The notes beneath the pieces are model-generated. The model ran no database searches. It saw only the letters and a list, made by a program, of their open reading frames with translations, and was not told the origin of the DNA. Shown here piece after piece: positions 35,545 to 43,267 of a DNA stretch of 64,000 nucleotides; within the stretch, counting starts at the first letter, position 1; every line of letters begins with the position of its first letter. Origin of the DNA: Burkholderia sp. SRS-W-2-2016 (GTDB lineage: Bacteria; Pseudomonadota; Gammaproteobacteria; Burkholderiales; Burkholderiaceae). Position numbers and translations under genes: made by a program. Where the stretch lies: positions 1 through 64,000 of the forward strand of contig NZ_MSDV01000036.1 of the NCBI RefSeq assembly GCF_001931485.1. The letters are read 5' to 3'.

Positions 35545-35691
35545 TTACGCGCTGGTCACCGGCAGCGGGTTGCCGCCCGTGCCGCCCGTCGACGACGTGT
35601 CCGTCGTGCAGGTGGTGGTATCGCAGCTGGTCTTGCAGCAGCCGCCTGCGACGTTGGACTTGGCGAGTTCGTTACGATCGATCTGTTGCAT
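35545..35691 (-). CDS. 48-aa Cys-rich double-glycine precursor peptide, candidate secreted peptide
   Basis: This is a small gene too short for the usual ORF cut-off. The peptide starts MQQIDRNELAKSNVAGG: a 17-residue leader-like segment with Asn-Glu-Leu and a terminal Gly-Gly. The predicted core of 31 residues begins CCKTSC and holds four Cys (18, 19, 23, 28), many Thr/Ser, a GGTGG stretch and the end NPLPVTSA. The ribosome site AGGAT lies seven bases upstream. The gene heads an operon with an acyltransferase, an HlyD adaptor, a C39-peptidase exporter and a TolC homologue, the set used to cut and export GG-leader peptides. The E-L pair sits two residues further from GG than in class II bacteriocins. 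Family and activity are unknown. Confidence 0.82.
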   Translation of the reverse strand: MQQIDRNELAKSNVAGGCCKTSCDTTTCTTDTSSTGGTGGNPLPVTSA

Positions 35692-35723
35692 TTTGATATC
35701 CTATTTTCAAATAAAAAGATTTT

Positions 35724-35752
35724 CCGGATTCACTAATTCCCCATGAATCCGG
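35724..35752 (-). promoter_or_regulatory. 9-bp inverted repeat in the peptide gene leader
   Basis: CCGGATTCA and TGAATCCGG are perfect complements with an 11-nt loop. The element would lie at the very 5' end of the peptide mRNA, overlapping the predicted start of transcription. It may be an operator or a stabilising 5' hairpin. Confidence 0.6.
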
Positions 35753-35759
35753 CCTGCAA

Positions 35760-35787
35760 ATTATGCCCGATTAATTAAGCTATGCAA
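35760..35787 (-). promoter_or_regulatory. Possible promoter of the peptide operon
   Basis: On the minus strand TTGCAT (35787-35782) and CATAAT (35765-35760) are separated by 16 bp in an AT-rich stretch. The -10 matches five of six consensus bases and the -35 only three, so the call is tentative. The start of transcription would fall at about 35753. Confidence 0.4.
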
Positions 35788-35896
35788 TACGCTTAATGAA
35801 ATTTGACACAGCGCAAATATCAAAAAAATCCGATTTATCTTGAAATAAAAATGGAATTAAAAATAGCGATAACGTCAATCTGAGAACTTCGAATAT

Positions 35897-36946
35897 TTAC
35901 TGGTAAGACATCGTGAACGTCGCGACGCCGTTGGCGCTGCCGGGCGTCATGGTGCCGTCGGTTTTCACGTAACGTCCGCCGAACGGCAGCGTCAACACCG
36001 TGTCGGTGCCGGTGGTGGTGCCGAGAAAGATCTGATTCACATTACCCGCCACCGATGAATCGGGTCCATAAGCAATCGGATTACCGTCTTTCAGGATCTG
36101 TATGCCGACGCCTTTCGCGCTGGAATCCGATGTCAACGACAACGCATTAGAATTATTCCCAGGATTATTGCTATCCGTAAAAGTCACGTAATAGCTGGTC
36201 GCGACACCCCCGCAATTCAACCCGATCTGGAAAGGCACGGTATTGGAGGTCGAGCCCACCCCACCGAACTGGCTGATCGGCACGCTGCCGAGCGGCACGG
36301 AGATCGAAGGCGTGGTGACCGTGCAGGTCTGGTTGGCGATCTGCACCGCGTTCGCCAGCGACACCGTGCCCGCGACCAGCCCCCCGACGGTCGCCGAGAA
36401 ATACTGCCCGGCCGGAATGGTCTGACTGCTGATCAGCGGCGACAGCTTGATCAGTTGCATCGTCACGGTCGGTCCGAGGTACGCATAGCATTTGCCGCCC
36501 GCCGTCTGACCGCACGAAGCAGGCTGGAAGAAAGTTACCGGCAGCGTGCCCGTGGCGGTCGGATAGTAGTTCGAGCCCGACTGCAGCGTGTAGCCGATAC
36601 CGGTCGAACCGATCGGCATCACGTTGTTCGAGCCGGACGAACTACCGCCCTGCAGGTTCGAATAGACGTACGAGGTCGCGGCCGTGCAATACACGCCGGT
36701 CGGTGATGCGTTGGTGAATGCCACCGTCGCGGTGCCCTGCCCGATCACGCTGCCCACCGGCGCGTCGCGCGGAATGGTGACGGGCGAAGGGATCGAGATC
36801 ATGAAATTGGACGTGCCGCCCGAGCCCAGTGAACACTGCGCGTGCGCCAAGCCCGGCAGCAGGGTTGCGCCGATCAGCACGAACGCCGATAGCAGCAGTT
36901 TCGACACGACGTGCGTCGCCTCGACAAATCTGGAGATGAGTTTCAT
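35897..36946 (-). CDS. Fimbrial tip adhesin (two-domain pilin)
   Basis: This 349-aa secreted protein is the predicted tip subunit of the fimbria. Its signal peptide ends GLAHA before QCSLGSGG. The N-terminal domain (about 35-185) is rich in Ser/Gly/Thr with Cys pairs, as in receptor-binding domains. The C-terminal part (about 200-349) is pilin-like, with TCTVTTPSISVPLG early and FTMSYQ at the end, the penultimate Tyr being typical for chaperone-usher subunits. AAGGA lies six bases before the ATG at 36946. It is the last gene of the fimbrial operon. The receptor is unknown. Confidence 0.87.
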   Translation of the reverse strand: MKLISRFVEATHVVSKLLLSAFVLIGATLLPGLAHAQCSLGSGGTSNFMISIPSPVTIPRDAPVGSVIGQGTATVAFTNASPTGVYCTAATSYVYSNLQGGSSSGSNNVMPIGSTGIGYTLQSGSNYYPTATGTLPVTFFQPASCGQTAGGKCYAYLGPTVTMQLIKLSPLISSQTIPAGQYFSATVGGLVAGTVSLANAVQIANQTCTVTTPSISVPLGSVPISQFGGVGSTSNTVPFQIGLNCGGVATSYYVTFTDSNNPGNNSNALSLTSDSSAKGVGIQILKDGNPIAYGPDSSVAGNVNQIFLGTTTGTDTVLTLPFGGRYVKTDGTMTPGSANGVATFTMSYQ

Positions 36947-37068
36947 AAGGTTCCTTGCGGTGACCGGTTGCAGCAGAACGCGCGTCGCAGTCGGGACGGC
37001 GCCCAAAAAAATTACGCGCCGCCATTGCGCTCGCGCGCAGTGCCGGCGCTGTCGCGGCGCTCCCGCGC

Positions 37069-37368
37069 CTAGCGCACGCCGGGCAGCTGCACGAAGCCGA
37101 CATTGCGGCCGCCGCGATTGTCGGCATTGCCCGCGTTGGCGGGATTGCTATTGGCGCCCTCCGCCGTCGACGTGCCGGCAGCGCTCACCGCGCCGCCGCT
37201 GCCGCCGCTCAGGTTGCGCTGGCGCCACTCGCCGTGAGCCCGCTCGGCCGCCGCGGCGGCGGGATTGCGCGCGATGCCGATGGAACGAACCACCTGCGCG
37301 TGAGCCGACAGCGCCGGCAGAACAGACGCTGCGAGCAGCGAAACAATCAGAAAATGGCGTGCTTTCAA
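37069..37368 (-). CDS. Small secreted protein of the fimbrial operon, unknown function
   Basis: This 99-aa protein lies between the usher and the tip adhesin genes. The likely start is TTG at 37368 (LKARHFLIVSLLAASVLP), eight bases after AAAGG, giving a signal peptide ending LSAHA-QVV. The mature part is Ala/Gly/Asn-rich (SGGSGGAVSAAG, NPANAGNADNRGG) and ends GFVQLPGVR. It has no pilin-like Cys pair or donor strand, so I do not call it a minor pilin. Its place suggests a role in fimbrial assembly or surface display, but there is no direct evidence. Confidence 0.7.
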   Translation of the reverse strand: MKARHFLIVSLLAASVLPALSAHAQVVRSIGIARNPAAAAAERAHGEWRQRNLSGGSGGAVSAAGTSTAEGANSNPANAGNADNRGGRNVGFVQLPGVR

Positions 37369-37444
37369 TTGAGCGGACCTTTCAGGGTTGATCGGATGCT
37401 GGAGTGCGCGGGCAGCCGTGCCGCCCGCGCTCGCGGTGCGGATT

Positions 37445-40297
37445 TCAATGCAGGTAGGCGTCCCCGGTGCCGTCGCCATGCAGGCGCCCCGCGGTCGAAA
37501 TCCGCGCGGCCATGCTGACGTTCGCCGCGGCCGTGTTGGCCGCCCAGTTCTGCGCGCTCGGCGCGAACGACTGCTGTTCGGCCGGTTCAGGTTGCGGCTG
37601 GGCCTGCTGGCCGGACGGCTGTCCTGGTTGCTGCGGCGCTTGCGGCTGCGCCTCTACGGCCGGTGTCGCTTCCGGTGTCGTTTCCGGAGTCGCCACGGGC
37701 GCCGTCACCACACCCGTCGCCGGCGCGACCGCGCCCACGTCGCAAACCGCCTCGGCGTGCGCGAACATGCCCTTGTCGGCGTCGCGCGGCGGCAGCTTGT
37801 AGTGCAGCAGACACTGCTGGTCGGCCGAGTCGCCCCACTTCACGGTCAACGCGCCTTCGTCGGCGACGCCGCGCACGAAGATCCGGCTGCCCTGACCGAT
37901 CACGCCGACGTCGTGCCCGTCGCTGTCGAGCACATTCGCGCCGAACGGCAACGTCGCGCCGTTCGGTTGACGCGCGGTGATCACCGCAGCGCGGCCGCTC
38001 ACCGTGTCGAAATGGATCATCACGACCGAGTTCGCGCGCGGCGTGATCTGCTGGGTCGTCGATTTGAACTCGACGTCGAGCGGCAGGCCCTTCGGATCGA
38101 TGTCGACCAGATTCATCCGGTACGGCATCAGGTACGGAATCACCGCATAGCCGCGCGGATCGATTCGCACACCTGTCGAATTGGTGACGCGCGCGCCGTA
38201 ACCGTTCTTCGCTTCGACCACCCCGACCGTGTCGCCGAGATCGTTGGCGAACGTGATACCGCCCGGATGCGCGACCACCGCGCCCGACACGCCGCCCGAC
38301 AACTGCGAGTAGCCGGAGCCGGTGCTGGCGCTGCCGAGGAAGGTCGCATACGGACTGCGGTACTGGCCGTTGACGCCGCCGACCGTCGAGCCCGGCGAGT
38401 GGTTCGCCGTTACGCCGTAGCTGAAGTTGTTGTCCTCGCCCGCGGTGCCGGTCAGCATCGCCTGTTCCGACCAGCCGGTGTTGCTGTCGTGCGCGAAGCT
38501 GGTGGCGAGCGTCGGCGCGTGCTGCGACTTGCCGAGCGGCATCGAAACGCTCAGGAATACCTGGTTGTTCATCTGCCCGCTGAGCGTATCGCGCTGGCGC
38601 GACAGCGACAGGTTGTAGCTGAAGCTGGTGCCGAGCGCGCGCAGGATGTTGTTGTAGCCGACCTGAAACTGCGTGGTCGTGCCCGAACGGTTCCAGTAGC
38701 TGAGCGTCGAGCCGACCACGTACGCGTTGCCGCGGCCGTCGCCGAACCCCTGGTTCATCGTCAGCTGCACCTGGTTGCGCTGGCGGTCGATCGCGTTGGC
38801 CGACTGGCCGCGAGAGACCGCATCGCGGGCGAGCATCGCATCGCGCAGCCCCCAGAAGCCGCTCGACGAATAGCGATAGGCCGCGACCGCGAAGTTCGTA
38901 TCGGTGGCCGCGAGCAGCTTGCTGTAGCTGATCCGCACGCTCTGCCCCGAGGTCGTGCCGGCGCCACGAATGCTCGCGTTCGCCTGCGTGACGTCGAGCG
39001 CGACCGCGCCGATCGGCGTATTGAACGCTGCGCCGATGAGCCCCGCCGCGTAACCCTCCGCGGCGGTCACGCCGGCATAACCGGTGATCAGATTGTTGAT
39101 ACCGTACTGGAACGTGCCCTGCAGGATGTTCGGGTGACGGTCCAGCTCCGCGTCGCGAATCTGGCCGATCGCGAAGTTAAAGCGCGAGATGCCCGGGCGC
39201 AGCAGCTGCACGACCGACGCATACGGCACCGTGAAGCTGCGCTGGGTGCCGTCGGCCTCGGTCACCGTCACCAGCAGGTTGCCGCCGTAACCGGTCGCGT
39301 ACAGATCGTCGATCTCGAACGCGCCCGGCGCGACCGTGGTTTCGTACAGACGGTTGCCATTCTGCGACACCGTCACGCGCGCATTGGTCAACGCGACGCC
39401 GCGAATCACCGGCGCGTAGCCGCGCTGCGAATCGGGCCGCATGCGGTCGTCGGTGCCGATCTGCGCGCCGCGAATGCCGATGCTGTCGAACACCGCGCCG
39501 TCGGTGAACGCATCGCCGAGCGTCAGCTGACTGCTGATGCTGGGCAGATCGTGCTGTACGTACGTCTCGATGTTCTGATACGAACTCGGTCCGTGCGACT
39601 GGAACGTGAACGCGGAATTCTGCCGCAGATGCCAGCTGCCGATATTGATGCCGCTGTTCAGGCCGAGATAGCTCTGCGTGCTGCCGTAACCGGAGCCGGT
39701 GACGCGAAACGAATTGAAGTTATAGGCGAGTGTCGCGGACGGCACCCCCTCGTCCCAGAACTCGGGGCTCACATAGCCTTGCGGATTGCGCGTGAGCGAC
39801 GCCTGCGGCACGCTCACGTCGAGCCGCAGATCGGACATGTCGAACGTCACCGATGCGCCCTCGACGATCTCGCCGAGGTCCATGCATTCGCCCCCGCCCG
39901 CCAGCACAGCGCGCGCGCTGTCCGTCAGTCTGGTCTGATTCAGGCCGAGACGCCCGACCAGCGCCTTGTCGAAACACGGCGTCGCGCTGTCGGCGCCTTG
40001 CGGCGTGCGGAAGTTCACCGCCGGGTGGCCGACCCAGTTGCCGTTCACGTAGAGGTCGACCGTGTATTCGCCGGGCACCACCGGGTTGCCGTGCTCGAAG
40101 CGCGACACGTCGACGTTCTGGTTCCGCGGCTTCATCAGGAACTGATCGTCGAACTGGACCTGGGCGATCGTCGCATCGGCGTGTGCGGCAGCCGGAACCC
40201 AGCTGGCCAACGCGCTTAGGATCACGAAATGGCTATGCCTCGGAGTGGGCGCTCGGCCCGCGTAACGGTCCCGTTGATTTTGTTGTCTGATACGCAT
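37445..40297 (-). CDS. Outer-membrane fimbrial usher (FimD/PapC family) with long C-terminal tail
   Basis: This 950-aa usher forms the outer-membrane pore that orders and secretes pilus subunits. After the signal peptide (ending AAAHA) comes the N-terminal periplasmic domain (FDDQFL start; Cys pair in PCFD and GGECMD), the barrel with a plug (FEIDDLYATGYGGNLLVTVTEADG-type motif), and the C-terminal domains (YAVIPYLMPYRMN, LPFGA). The last 90 or so residues after QQCLLHYKLPPRD are unusual: Thr/Pro/Gln/Ala-rich repeats with many QP and PE pairs, not seen in standard ushers. It overlaps no neighbour and follows the chaperone gene by 119 bp. Confidence 0.93.
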   Translation of the reverse strand: MRIRQQNQRDRYAGRAPTPRHSHFVILSALASWVPAAAHADATIAQVQFDDQFLMKPRNQNVDVSRFEHGNPVVPGEYTVDLYVNGNWVGHPAVNFRTPQGADSATPCFDKALVGRLGLNQTRLTDSARAVLAGGGECMDLGEIVEGASVTFDMSDLRLDVSVPQASLTRNPQGYVSPEFWDEGVPSATLAYNFNSFRVTGSGYGSTQSYLGLNSGINIGSWHLRQNSAFTFQSHGPSSYQNIETYVQHDLPSISSQLTLGDAFTDGAVFDSIGIRGAQIGTDDRMRPDSQRGYAPVIRGVALTNARVTVSQNGNRLYETTVAPGAFEIDDLYATGYGGNLLVTVTEADGTQRSFTVPYASVVQLLRPGISRFNFAIGQIRDAELDRHPNILQGTFQYGINNLITGYAGVTAAEGYAAGLIGAAFNTPIGAVALDVTQANASIRGAGTTSGQSVRISYSKLLAATDTNFAVAAYRYSSSGFWGLRDAMLARDAVSRGQSANAIDRQRNQVQLTMNQGFGDGRGNAYVVGSTLSYWNRSGTTTQFQVGYNNILRALGTSFSYNLSLSRQRDTLSGQMNNQVFLSVSMPLGKSQHAPTLATSFAHDSNTGWSEQAMLTGTAGEDNNFSYGVTANHSPGSTVGGVNGQYRSPYATFLGSASTGSGYSQLSGGVSGAVVAHPGGITFANDLGDTVGVVEAKNGYGARVTNSTGVRIDPRGYAVIPYLMPYRMNLVDIDPKGLPLDVEFKSTTQQITPRANSVVMIHFDTVSGRAAVITARQPNGATLPFGANVLDSDGHDVGVIGQGSRIFVRGVADEGALTVKWGDSADQQCLLHYKLPPRDADKGMFAHAEAVCDVGAVAPATGVVTAPVATPETTPEATPAVEAQPQAPQQPGQPSGQQAQPQPEPAEQQSFAPSAQNWAANTAAANVSMAARISTAGRLHGDGTGDAYLH

Positions 40298-40416
40298 GAA
40301 TACCGTTCTTTAGACGCTGGACGCGCGCACTACTCGTCACGCGCGATGACTCGGGCGAGTGCCGCGACCGCACGGGTCGGAGCACCGGATAGATATGACT
40401 GGAGCGGCGCGCCGGA

Positions 40417-41277
40417 TTAAGGCTGGGCTGCGCGCTGCAATTCGGGCTGCGCTTCAGGCTGCGCCTGCGCGGCCGGCTCCCCGGCCGGCGCGCCCGATGC
40501 GGGTTCGGCCGGCGCGGCTGCCGCGCCGGCGTGCGCCGGCTTGTACTGGCCGGGCGTGCCCGCGCCGTAATCGTTGAGAAACTTGTAGTCGACCTGCAAC
40601 GGCGCGGCCGGCAATGACGCGACCTTGCCCACGTCGTAGTCCTGGGTCGCGCCGGGGTCGACCATGCCGCCCTTGTCGTCGGTCCACGTCGCGCCGCCCG
40701 CTTTCGCGACGACCTGCGTGAAGGTCACGTGATACGGCGTCGGGTTGGTCGCTTCGAGCACATAACCGGCGCCGTCTTTTTTCGGCACGAACTTCCAGCT
40801 GATTTTCGCGGGCGCTTCGTCCGCGCGGCCGGGCAGTCCGTCGGGCCGGAAGAACAGCTTGATGCGCGAGCGGAATGCGAGGCGCAGCATGTTGCGCTCG
40901 ACCGCGTCTTTCTGCGCGGCAGTGGGCGGCACCTCGAGCACGTTGAGCCAGAACAGCGACTCCTTGTCCTGCGGCAACGGATCCTGCGTATAGATCAGAC
41001 GCAGGCTCTGACCTTTCTTCGGATCGAGCCGGAACAGCGGCGGCGACATCGAGAACGGCACCTGCACTTCGTCCGGCAACGACTTGGGATTGCCGGTATC
41101 GAGCCACACCTGCACCAGCGCCGGATCGTTGCCGACGTTGTTCAGCTTGACTGTAATTTCACGGTCGCTCGCGTCGTACACCAGACGCGTTCCGTTGACG
41201 ACGACACTCGCGTGGGCGATGCCCGCACACATCGACAAGGCGGCCGCTGCCGCCAGCAAATTTTTACGTACCGCCAT
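40417..41277 (-). CDS. Periplasmic pilus chaperone (PapD family)
   Basis: This 286-aa chaperone caps pilus subunits and delivers them to the usher. The start at 41277 (MAVRKNLLAA) gives a signal peptide ending AHA before SVVVNGTRLVYD. The family motifs are NNVGNDPALVQVWLD, FRLDPKKGQSLRLIY, and FRSRIKLFFRPDGL with the conserved Lys that anchors the subunit C-terminus. Domain 2 runs to about residue 240. The final 35-40 residues are an Ala/Pro/Glu/Gln-rich tail (AQPEAQPE type), echoing the tail of the usher. GAGAAG precedes the ATG closely. Confidence 0.92.
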   Translation of the reverse strand: MAVRKNLLAAAAALSMCAGIAHASVVVNGTRLVYDASDREITVKLNNVGNDPALVQVWLDTGNPKSLPDEVQVPFSMSPPLFRLDPKKGQSLRLIYTQDPLPQDKESLFWLNVLEVPPTAAQKDAVERNMLRLAFRSRIKLFFRPDGLPGRADEAPAKISWKFVPKKDGAGYVLEATNPTPYHVTFTQVVAKAGGATWTDDKGGMVDPGATQDYDVGKVASLPAAPLQVDYKFLNDYGAGTPGQYKPAHAGAAAAPAEPASGAPAGEPAAQAQPEAQPELQRAAQP

Positions 41278-41329
41278 CTTCTCGCCCCGCTTCCCCGGTC
41301 CGGCCGGGATGCCACTGAATTCTTCGGAC

Positions 41330-41360
41330 AGCGGCCGGCGCCCATCGGGCCCCGGCCGCT
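41330..41360 (-). promoter_or_regulatory. Intercistronic stem-loop after the major pilin gene
   Basis: AGCGGCCGG pairs with CCGGCCGCT, and inside it GCCC pairs with GGGC around a 3-nt loop, with one C-C mismatch between the two stems. It lies 42 bp after the pilin stop and 53 bp before the chaperone start, with no T-tract. The equivalent stem-loop in pap-type operons stabilises pilin mRNA. Confidence 0.72.
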
Positions 41361-41402
41361 GCCTCACCACATCATGTACGGCTTACGACTGCTCCGTACT
41401 GC

Positions 41403-41945
41403 TTACTGATAGACGATCGAGTAGAGCGTCGTCGTGTTGACCGAGCCAGCGCCTGCTGCGCCGCCGGTCGCGACGTATTGCGCGAAGTAGTCGAGCGTTG
41501 CGCTGCCGGCCGAGATCGTGGCCGACTGCGAGTTCTGCGAGCTTTGTGCGGCGCCCAGCTGGATCGCGCTGTAGTCCTGGTTCAGCAGGCCGATCTCGAC
41601 GTTGCTTGCGCTACCCGTTGCGTTCAGCAGACGACCCGTTGCCGTGTCGACCGTTGCGCCCGGTTCGAAGTACGTCAGCGCGGTGCCCGAATCCGGCGAG
41701 CAGTTGGTCAGCGCGATGTTGAACGGCGTGCGGCCGGCCGTCGAACCGTCTGCTGCCAGTGCCGAGGTCGACACCGTCGGCAGCGTCACCGTGAAGTCCT
41801 GACCGCCGCCGTTGCCGCTGATCGTGCAGGTCTGCGCGGTGATGTTGCCGTTGAAGGTGATCGTGCCGTCAGCTGCGTACGATGCCGCCGGAATACCGAC
41901 TGCTGCTGCGACCGCGACAAATGCGAGTGAACGTGCAAGTTTCAT
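41403..41945 (-). CDS. Major fimbrial subunit (type 1 pilin)
   Basis: This 180-aa pilin polymerises into the fimbrial shaft. The signal peptide ends ASYA before ADGTITFNGNI. The Cys pair (TCTI and NCSP) forms the usual pilin disulfide and the C-terminus SIVYQ has the penultimate Tyr that chaperones recognise. The first gene of the fimbrial operon, it is followed by a strong stem-loop, then the chaperone, usher, small secreted protein and adhesin genes. An AT-rich 280-bp region upstream should hold the promoter. Confidence 0.93.
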   Translation of the reverse strand: MKLARSLAFVAVAAAVGIPAASYAADGTITFNGNITAQTCTISGNGGGQDFTVTLPTVSTSALAADGSTAGRTPFNIALTNCSPDSGTALTYFEPGATVDTATGRLLNATGSASNVEIGLLNQDYSAIQLGAAQSSQNSQSATISAGSATLDYFAQYVATGGAAGAGSVNTTTLYSIVYQ

Positions 41946-42179
41946 TTTTTACCTGTTAAATAATTCGTGAATCGAAAACCAACCGATGGAGAAACAAAAT
42001 CAGCGCGCGCTGATACTTCGGCTGACATCAGTCATGCCAGCCAAAATCTTAGAGATATCCCAAATTTACCGACGTCGACTTACTACTATTTTTAATAACG
42101 TTCGGAACCACGACTCTATTAAATACATCTGACAAAGTTGCCCTTTTAATTAGCAACTTGTCTTCGTGTAAAAATTCCG

Positions 42180-42207
42180 TAAAAAAAATCGGCTTCGTGA
42201 TGAAGCC
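42180..42207 (-). terminator. Rho-independent terminator of the response-regulator gene
   Basis: On the minus strand GGCTTC/GAAGCC with a 5-nt loop is followed by GATTTTTTTTA. It lies 19 bp after the stop of the LuxR-type gene and separates it from the pilin gene. Confidence 0.85.
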
Positions 42208-42225
42208 GTAAAAATTCCGTAAAAA

Positions 42226-42864
42226 TCAACCTCTCGACGGCAGCATGTATTCGAACAGCTCGCGGTCATTGGTAAACCCTAGCTTTTTCATGCCCTGCTT
42301 GCGCTGGGTACTAACGGTTTGCAAACTCCGATGACTTAACGCGGCGATTTCGCTGATACTCATTCCACTCACGTAAAGACGCAGCACTTCGCCCTCGCGC
42401 GCCGACAGATGCCCCATTCTGTTGGTATCCGATTCCTCGCAATGGCTGGCGCCGGTGATACGGCGTACCGACGGCGCTATATAGAACTGGCCGCGCGAAA
42501 CGCACCGCACCGCGCTCACCACTTCTTCCGGGGAATCGTTTTTCAGCAACACGCCATGAGCCCGCGATTTAACGACCGCGCTCAGCAGCAGAGGGTTAGT
42601 AAGGGTGGTGACGAAGATGACTTTGGTGGCGGGAAAGGTCCGGCGCAGCAGCGCCATCAGCGAGCTTCCATCCCGATAGACCTTCCCGGGGATTTCGAAA
42701 TCGGCGAGCAGCACGTCGACTTCTCTTTCTCGAAGTAATTCCACGATTGCCGTGGAATTTTCCGCCTCCCCCACTACCCTCAAGCCAGCCTGCCTTCCGA
42801 AAATACACCGCATTCCTATTCGCAGAATGGAATTGCTGTCGGCGATAGCAATCTTAGTAAGCAA
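42226..42864 (-). CDS. NarL/FixJ-family response regulator, likely fimbrial regulator
   Basis: This 212-aa two-domain transcription factor has a receiver domain (about 1-120) with the phospho-acceptor Asp55 in LLADFEIPG and the conserved Lys in GVLLKND. The LuxR-type helix-turn-helix (about 145-205) reads LSAREGEVLRLYVSGMSISEIA. The start is TTG at 42864, supported by GGAGG seven bases upstream. The layout resembles RcsB/FimZ-type regulators encoded next to fimbriae. It has its own terminator and lies 280 bp upstream of the pilin gene on the same strand. No sensor kinase is nearby. Confidence 0.9.
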   Translation of the reverse strand: MLTKIAIADSNSILRIGMRCIFGRQAGLRVVGEAENSTAIVELLREREVDVLLADFEIPGKVYRDGSSLMALLRRTFPATKVIFVTTLTNPLLLSAVVKSRAHGVLLKNDSPEEVVSAVRCVSRGQFYIAPSVRRITGASHCEESDTNRMGHLSAREGEVLRLYVSGMSISEIAALSHRSLQTVSTQRKQGMKKLGFTNDRELFEYMLPSRG

Positions 42865-43155
42865 AATCCACCTCCAGACACTGGTTACCTATCACTCACT
42901 ACGTCCCAACAAAACTGATCTTCGACTTTTTTGAGATTGCGAATTGCTCGCAATCGCATGCATCAGAACCCGGGCAAACCGAATAGAAAACATTTTCCAA
43001 TTTCTATAATTTGAGATAAGATCACTTGACCAGCAGGAGAGCCGATCAATTTTTAATTTTCGTGCGAAATTTGCACTACGTAGTGACCACTTCCCTAATA
43101 GCTTTAATAGCGCGTATTGTCGGCGGCGCGCGCCAATTCATTGAATAGGATTAAA

Positions 43156-43267
43156 TCGAAATAATTGTTAATGAATGTCAATACTTGATTAACAATTAGA
43201 ACAATAGGGATGCAATGTGTTACAAGTTTTATTCATACTTAATGCATACATTATCTCGAAATAATTG
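43156..43267. repeat. Direct repeat of TCGAAATAATTG, spaced exactly 100 bp
   Basis: Identical 12-bp copies occur at 43156-43167 and 43256-43267. They lie in the AT-rich region upstream of the LuxR-type regulator. They may be binding sites for one protein, or a trace of a duplication. Confidence 0.6.
43162..43198. repeat. 10-bp inverted repeat in the region upstream of the regulator
   Basis: TAATTGTTAA (43162-43171) and TTAACAATTA (43189-43198) are perfect complements with a 17-bp spacer. The left arm overlaps one copy of the 12-bp direct repeat. An operator for a dimeric regulator is the simplest reading. Confidence 0.55.
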
